DNA of 22,671 nucleotides from Thelephora terrestris (taxonomy: Eukaryota; Basidiomycota; Agaricomycetes; Thelephorales; Thelephoraceae): the NCBI GenBank assembly GCA_015956445.1, contig WIUZ02000048.1, positions 1-22,671 of the forward strand, given 5' to 3'. A model generated the notes under the pieces. That model was not told the DNA's origin, searched no databases, and saw only the letters and a program-made list of their open reading frames with translations. A program made the translations under genes and the position numbers. This document shows positions 18,474 to 22,671 of the stretch, piece after piece; positions within the stretch are counted from its first letter, which is position 1; each line of letters starts with the position of its first letter.

Positions 18474-18483
18474 CTTTATATAC
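18474..18483 (-). promoter_or_regulatory. LTR TATA box (5' LTR copy)
   Basis: GTATATAAAG on the minus strand, identical to the 3' LTR copy. The nearest TTC array starts 18 bp upstream, at 18501. This would set the start of the genomic element RNA at about 18445-18455. Confidence 0.72.
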
Positions 18484-18500
18484 TTTTTCATGTGAGATTA

Positions 18501-18759
18501 TTCTAGAACGTTCTATGGCCTTCTACTGTATTCTATGGTAATTAATGGAGTGACAGACGTCACAAGCGTGACAAAATGTCACAAAAGCGTGACTGGTGTC
18601 ACATGGGGTGACGTTCCGTCACCTTCTAGAACATTCCGGCAAGTTCCAGGATGTTCCGGCGCATTCCAGGGTGTTCCTGAACATTCTGTAACATTCTGTA
18701 ACTTTCCATGAGTTTCTTGTCCTTATCTAATCTTATCTTATCTGATAAGACTGTTATCT
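18501..18759 (-). promoter_or_regulatory. Phased HSE/GTGAC/GATA enhancer (5' LTR)
   Basis: TTC starts at 18501, 18511, 18521 and 18531, with GAA at 18506. GTGAC and GTCAC alternate at 18550, 18559, 18568, 18578, 18589, 18598, 18608 and 18618. TTC then starts at 18624, 18634, 18644, 18654, 18664, 18674, 18684, 18694, 18704 and 18714, with GAA at 18629 and 18679. TTATCT/GATAAG lies at 18723, 18733, 18738, 18744 and 18754. TTCnnGAAnnTTC at 18501, 18624 and 18674 are perfect heat-shock elements; the 10-bp TTC ladder matches the step-type element. GTGAC/GTCAC contain TGAC half-sites used by bZIP factors, and AGATAA is a GATA-factor site. Factor binding is inference; the spacing is directly visible. 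Confidence 0.7.
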
Positions 18760-18825
18760 AATCTAATTTAATCTTGCTGTGGTGAATTATCATAAATAAT
18801 GACATGGTTGTTCTCATGTCCGACA

Positions 18826-19163
18826 ACGCCGGTGCGATGCATTTCCAGTAATGTGCCCCGCTCTCGGCATGCTTGCAGGCAACGGATAACTGATTCGTCA
18901 CGGTGTTTACCTTTCTGCCAGCTCCATTCTTTGGGGAGTCAATCACGGTCAGATCTTTGATTGACACCCGTTCCTTTGATATAGATGTGAATGTTTGCTC
19001 ATGATATTCTAAAGATTTCCTATACCTTCGCGTTGTTGTTCACCTCATCATCACCGACGAGGTCGATGACCTCTGCCATGCTCTCAGATAACTTCCTCTT
19101 CTTGCTTGTATGAAATGGAGGTATGTTCGGCAACTGTGCTCCGCCAGGTAAGCTCGATGCCAT
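18826..19163 (-). CDS. Host nuclear-protein gene cut by the LTR
   Basis: An ATG at 19163 opens MASSLPGGAQLPNIPPFHTS followed by KKRKLSES, a basic nuclear-localisation-like patch. EVIDLVGDDE then has the form of a SUMO-interacting motif (hydrophobic V-I-D-L core with an acidic flank). Exon 1 would end at 19026 and a 52-bp intron (19025-18974, GTATAG...AAAG) would precede ERVSIKDLTVIDSPKNGAG and ACKHAESGAHYWKCIAPAL. The frame then runs into the LTR at 18825. The acceptor is not a typical YAG, so the intron is tentative. A longer frame on the same strand (19650-19087) overlaps in another phase. The gene family is unknown. Confidence 0.4.
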
Positions 19164-19650
19164 GATTGGAGTCTAATAGATATATTCTGCCCTCCTTTCC
19201 TGATTCGGTGTACCGGTTCTCGGCACTGGAGCAAAGGTTTTCAATCCAAAGGCAAATCCGGCCGTCGGATAGAGGACATTTTGCAAGGACTGAAACAACC
19301 GCGCAAATCCCTGGCCCTCGTTCAACTATCGGTACAATCCCACCCGTGTTGTGACGAGAACCAAAAACAATTTCCAGCCTGCGGTTAATTGCGGAGGTTT
19401 CGTCACCGTAGTCCTCGATCTCCTCGCCACTGACGGAGAAGGAGTGTGAGTTGATTTTAGGTCGTGGAATGGAATTGAGTTTGGGAGGTTCTCTAGCAGA
19501 TGCTGGAGGCGCGCAAGTTGTTTTTAGTATCCATTCGTCGGCAGGATATTTGGGCGGATGGTTGAGGAGTGGAACGTTGGATTTGTTTGGCTTCGGCAGA
19601 GTACTGCTCGATGCTTGGCTAACGGAGATCCCATCGGCCCGGGAACATAT
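19087..19650 (-). CDS. Open frame of 188 codons, hypothetical
   Basis: The minus strand is open from just after the TAG at 19653-19651 to the TGA at 19086-19084, with no in-frame ATG near its start. A spliced internal exon is therefore likely; an acceptor-like AATTAG precedes it. Protein-like stretches include NVPLLNHPPKYPADEWILKT, RRLEIVFGSRHNTGGIVPIV, ERGPGICAVVSVLAKCPLSD and GRICLWIENLCSSAENRYTE. I recognise no family. The last ~25 codons overlap, in another phase, the ATG-initiated frame at 19163, so one of the two is wrong there or an indel joins them into a single gene. Confidence 0.42.
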
Positions 19651-19752
19651 CTAATTGGCTGCTGACTATTTTACACTCTATTTGTACCTGAGCACGCACT
19701 CTCCTTCCTTGATTCGCGCAGTGGGCGGCCTTGAGCCGTCAGAATAGCCGAT

Positions 19753-19822
19753 GTTAGTAACAGGCCGCCCGAACACTTAAATTTCCCCACGGTTAGTAAC
19801 AGTTAGTAACTCTGTTACTAAC
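19753..19822. repeat. GTTAGTAAC direct and inverted repeats
   Basis: GTTAGTAACAG occurs at 19753-19763 and 19792-19802, and GTTAGTAAC again at 19802-19810. The exact inverted form CTGTTACTAAC is at 19812-19822. The right group can fold into a hairpin with an 11-bp stem. It looks like a small transposon terminus or a remnant of two abutting termini, but no full element is visible. 19823-19888 holds nothing else I can support. Confidence 0.7.
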
Positions 19823-19888
19823 AGGGCTGTTAGAAATTCGGCAATTCCGCACGGGACCCTAGGGCCCAACGTCCTCAAGACTACGGGC

Positions 19889-20011
19889 TTAACGAAGGGC
19901 GACACTGTCTCCGTCTACAGGCCTGCTGCCACTTTCTGGGCCTTCGCTCGTATTGGTGTCGTTCACTCCGTCGTCTTCGCTGGTTTCTCTTTTGAGCCGC
20001 TTCGAGGCCAT
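19889..20011 (-). CDS. N-terminal fragment of a host protein
   Basis: An ATG at 20011 opens [20 protein letters not shown] and continues for 40 codons, with an acidic/Ser composition, to a TAA at 19889. A basic patch next to the start fits a nuclear protein. It could be exon 1 of the gene continued at 19650, with an intron that includes the GTTAGTAAC hairpin. Its start lies next to the broken left end of the acetyl-CoA synthetase pseudogene, so this is a junction of unrelated sequences. Confidence 0.3.
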   Translation of the reverse strand: MASKRLKRETSEDDGVNDTNTSEGPESGSRPVDGDSVALR

Positions 20012-20027
20012 ATTACACAAGTCCCTT

Positions 20028-20880
20028 GTTTTGAAGTGCCCCGAGGTCGAGTATATTATTGTCCAGAGGAGGACTGGAAACACCGTTGCCTGAACCGAGG
20101 GACGCGATAAGTGGTGGCATGAAGCACCCCCAAGGTCTCCAACCACTCTCCGCCGGAGGTTATGTCCGCTGAAGACCCGTTGTCCATCCTTAATGTGAGC
20201 ATTGGAAGGCTATCCTCCATTCATAAACTGTCGCTGACAGTGCTCCTCGACGTTCTTAGGCCTCTGGATTCATCAAAAGGGTATCGTCCACGCCGCTGGT
20301 AGATGCCTTCTCCGAGCCGCGCTGACCGTCAAGTACGCCTTTGTTGTCCATCCCGAGGACAGGTTTGCGTGCATGACCGATGTCGGCTGGTCACTGGTCA
20401 CGCGTAAGTTTTCTATCTTACGCCGCTGCATATTCTCGTCTCATATCTGATCAGAAACATCGCCTAAGGTCCTCTTCTCGACGGTGTCACCGCCACCGTC
20501 CTCGAGTCTACCCCTGTCTACCCTACTCCATCCCGTCATTGGCAAGTTGTCGAGAAGCACAAAATCACTCAATTCTACACTGCTCCCACCGCCATCCGTC
20601 TCCTTCGTTGTCTCGGTGAACGCCACACCCAAGATGACCTCAGCACGGTCAGAGTGTTGGGCAGTGTCAGTGAACCTATCGACCCCGAAGCTTGCTTGGG
20701 ATTGGTGTGACGAGCACGTCGGAAATAAGCAATGTGCCATCGTTGACACTCGGTGGCAAACCGAGACCGGATCGTTTCATGATAACGCCATTCCCCGGCG
20801 CCACCGAAACAAAACCAGGATCTGCTACTCTGCTCTTCTTCTCCTCGACCCAGTGTCCGGACAAGGTCTGAGTAACTTCG
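20028..20880 (+). pseudogene. Acetyl-CoA synthetase pseudogene fragment
   Basis: Acetyl-CoA synthetase makes acetyl-CoA from acetate, ATP and CoA. Recognisable pieces in order: CPEVEYIIV...RRTGNTVA, a premature TGA where Trp is expected, [43 protein letters not shown], then [90 protein letters not shown] and [10 protein letters not shown]. Two introns are visible (20195-20259 and 20404-20454, both GT...AG), so it is a DNA-level duplicate and not a retrocopy. The P-loop-like TSGSTGKPKG region is eroded. The N-terminus and the C-terminal third, with the catalytic Lys, are missing. Confidence 0.9.
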
Positions 20881-20904
20881 CCTGCGCCCTCGGTGAGGCA
20901 GATC

Positions 20905-21366
20905 TCACTCCTTGTTTTCGGAGAAGGCGTTTCGGTACGCCGAAGGACTCTCGCAGTCCCATGTTGTCGCTGATTTGGCGTAGATAGGCCTAGATGATGG
21001 GGAGGTGGCAGATAAGACGGGAACGTGGGATTCGTGGCGTTGTTCGCACCTCCATCCAACATGAAGCGCGCAGGCATCTAAGTCTCGTCTGGAAGACTCG
21101 ACAGTAATGAACTCTCCTTCTCCTATTCGCATCGCCTTATTTTCTCTGCACTCAAGTTTCACTTCCTGAGGGTCGCTAGGCGTAACCTCCATCGACTCAC
21201 AGATGCAGCTGCCACAAATTCTCCCAACATTGACGGCTGTCTGGTCGTCGTAAACAAACGGGTACGGAGGCCGTCGAAGGGGGAAGCTCTCCAGACGCAT
21301 CCAAAAATTAGCCCTGGTGCGGTACCCACTCGCGCGCCACCGCGCTCCTCGAACAGGGCAGAGCAC
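20905..21366 (-). CDS. Hypothetical minus-strand open frame
   Basis: 153 open codons include [40 protein letters not shown] and [21 protein letters not shown] recognise no family. It begins where acetyl-CoA synthetase similarity ends, so the break in that pseudogene falls here. A second frame (21488-21159) overlaps and could supply an N-terminus by a one-base shift ([15 protein letters not shown]). Chance open sequence cannot be excluded. 21489-21769 holds no gene I can support. Confidence 0.25.
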   Translation of the reverse strand: MLCPVRGARWRASGYRTRANFWMRLESFPLRRPPYPFVYDDQTAVNVGRICGSCICESMEVTPSDPQEVKLECRENKAMRIGEGEFITVESSRRDLDACALHVGWRCEQRHESHVPVLSATSPSSRPIYAKSATTWDCESPSAYRNAFSENKE

Positions 21367-21769
21367 GATACGCTAGACACCCGCTGAGGGTCCAGATCTG
21401 TCGCAGCCATGTCCTTGGGCTTTATCTTACACGCGGTTGGTTTGCGTCCTACCGCTCCCTTTGTAGGATGCGGGCGCTCCTGAAGCATCTATCCCAGGCA
21501 CCCCAGAGGTAGCCATTGCGGACTGATGTCCCCGAAGTAACCCCGGCATTGGGGTTCCGCCTTTTCTGCGTTCATCTCCATCATTCACGTCTCCTGGACC
21601 CTCAACTTACTTCGCTCCTCATCGAACTCCTCATCGAATTTCAGACGATCGGCAGATTGATCTTATTCGACGGAGTCATGGTGCAACGAGGAAAGAAAAA
21701 GTCTTTCGTGCGTACTGGCTTCCTCCTGCTTTACCTGTGGATCCCAAAGGAAGCTCATCACATGCCTTC

Positions 21770-22510
21770 CAGCTGGCCCCGCCACGATGCACACGATTCA
21801 TCAATTTCAGGCAATCCTAACCTCGGTATTAGCAAAAGGTTACAATCTTGCTCGAACCCGACTCAAGTTACGGATGCTTCGATCCAGCCGGTCGTCGTGT
21901 CGTCTTGATCGACACTCCTGGCTCGACTATGCCTCGCCCTGCAAGACAGAGGGTGTCTATGTTCGCAGCATGCCACACAAGTCGTAAGTTGAATTGAAAC
22001 TCAGTCCGTCGCCAATAAAATCGGTTGAACCCTACGTAGGATGTATCGTGTTGTAATCGCATGTCACCATGTCCACGCCAACGAGGTAGAAAGCTCGCTG
22101 GTGTCCCTTACTTCCACCGATCTCCGACTCCAAGATTTCCAGGATGTTGACGTCGAGGAAGGAGTTTGGTGGTCCCGGAAGCTCTGTGGCTGCAGCGCTC
22201 CTGGGGCATCAGCGCGACGGGACCAGTGAAGCTCGAGGCTGGTAACGAGCGAGAGGCCAAGTTGAAGAATTCCTTCAAGGTCATTCTCGGAAGAGGCAAC
22301 CGGGATAAGACGTCACGAGAGTAACGCTCTGTCGGCGGAGACTTAACCGCCTCATCTCCGGTAATCGCTCCTGATCACTGCAGATCGAGAACGAACTCGT
22401 CGATGAACGCAAGGATATCACCGCGACTGCCGCTGAACAGGGACTCAAACGCTCAAATCGAGACGCCGACAGGAGATGAGAGCGCCTCGGGATGATACGG
22501 AGCATGCGGT
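21770..22510 (+). pseudogene. G-domain (P-loop) GTPase pseudogene
   Basis: It resembles the multi-copy Agaricomycete G-domain GTPases (MMR_HSR1/AIG1-like). Traces in order: an eroded P-loop region (21775-21815) ending GNPNLGISKRLQSCSNPTQV, a one-base shift, then the G3-type motif AGRRVVLIDTPG. A GTAAGT...GTAG intron lies at 21984-22039. GRKLAGVPYFHRSPTPRF corresponds to the family block KLAGV-x-Y-x-HRISD. GNEREAKLKNSFKVIL follows. An intron acceptor at CTGCAG (22383) precedes IENELVDERKDITATAAEQG, the conserved segment after the G domain. Stops and shifts interrupt it and the P-loop Lys is lost, so a working GTPase is unlikely. Confidence 0.8.
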
Positions 22511-22671
22511 AGGGGAAGGATGAAGCGACCGTGAAGGGACTTGACATGGGTAGATTCCAGGCATTGGGGCCTGACGAGCAAAGAGCTAGAACGACAGCAG
22601 GGATGGCATCCACTACAAAGGATGGGTCGACGAGCCTACGGACACGTCCGATCAATGCGCCGCATCAAAGG

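Larger units (their letters stand above)
511..18825 (-). mobile_element. Giant Ty3/gypsy LTR retrotransposon, 18.3 kb
   Basis: Two direct ~1.42-kb LTRs flank gag, protease, reverse transcriptase, RNase H and integrase in that order on the minus strand. RT before integrase is the Ty3/gypsy (Metaviridae) order. The LTRs begin TGTCG and end CCGACA, so they carry the usual short inverted termini. Typical fungal gypsy elements are 5-8 kb. This one is enlarged by a 6.3-kb block between protease and RT and by a 2.6-kb tail after integrase. No clear 5-bp target duplication is visible: ACCGT on the left, ACGCC on the right. No chromodomain was recognised after the GPY/F region. Confidence 0.95.
17410..18825 (-). 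repeat. 5' LTR of the gypsy element
   Basis: Direct copy of 511-1933, carrying the active promoter for the internal genes. U3 runs from 18825 to about 18450, and R/U5 from there to 17410. The phased motif array is better preserved here than in the other LTR. The GGCTGTG minisatellite is at 17787-17902 and the paired palindromes at 18383-18409. Confidence 0.95.

Noticed and set aside
20441-20749. 102-codon minus-strand frame
   Set aside because: It is a shadow of the acetyl-CoA synthetase pseudogene, whose plus-strand similarity is clear.
22281-22655. 124-codon minus-strand frame
   Set aside because: It lies opposite the GTPase pseudogene segment ELVDERKDI and has no independent support.

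Overview
The window looks like nuclear DNA of a filamentous basidiomycete, probably an Agaricomycete. Three things point there: a Ty3/gypsy polyprotein of the type common in Agaricomycete genomes (Cys-His knuckle, DSGS protease, FIDD reverse transcriptase, DDE integrase, GPY/F tail), ~50-65 bp GT-AG introns, and degenerate copies of an acetyl-CoA synthetase gene and an Agaricomycete-type G-domain GTPase gene on the right.

Layout. 1-510 is host sequence with a possible minus-strand gene fragment. 511-18825 is one very large LTR retrotransposon on the minus strand, bounded by two ~1.42-kb LTRs (511-1933 and 17410-18825). In its own direction it reads: 5' LTR, primer-binding site, gag (17308-15700), pre-protease segment (15764-15237), protease (to ~14603), a 6.26-kb anomalous block (14602-8344), reverse transcriptase and RNase H (8349-~6350), integrase (6187-4528), a 2.6-kb tail with at least three small open frames (4322-2572), then the 3' LTR. 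18826-20011 holds minus-strand gene fragments, one of which runs straight into the LTR. 20028-20880 is a plus-strand acetyl-CoA synthetase pseudogene with two introns still visible, and 21770-22510 is a plus-strand GTPase pseudogene.

The two most unusual parts are inside the element. First, the U3 promoter in both LTRs is an almost continuous ~10-bp-periodic array: TTC half-sites of heat-shock elements, alternating GTGAC/GTCAC pentamers, a second TTC array of ten units at exactly 10-bp steps in the right LTR, and a GATA-motif cluster, all just upstream of a TATA box. This suggests a stress-responsive retrotransposon. Second, the block between protease and reverse transcriptase is CpG-rich, has GGTAC at both edges, and encodes a ~1,500-residue charged protein with a 168-bp tandem repeat, a Cys cluster and a long coiled coil that I cannot assign to a family.

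Nearly every coding region is broken by single-base indels, many in short homopolymers, and the two LTRs also differ largely by single-base indels. Read errors in the assembly are a likely cause for much of this, so the element may be more intact than it looks. The acetyl-CoA synthetase and GTPase copies also carry substitutions and lost segments, and are real pseudogenes.
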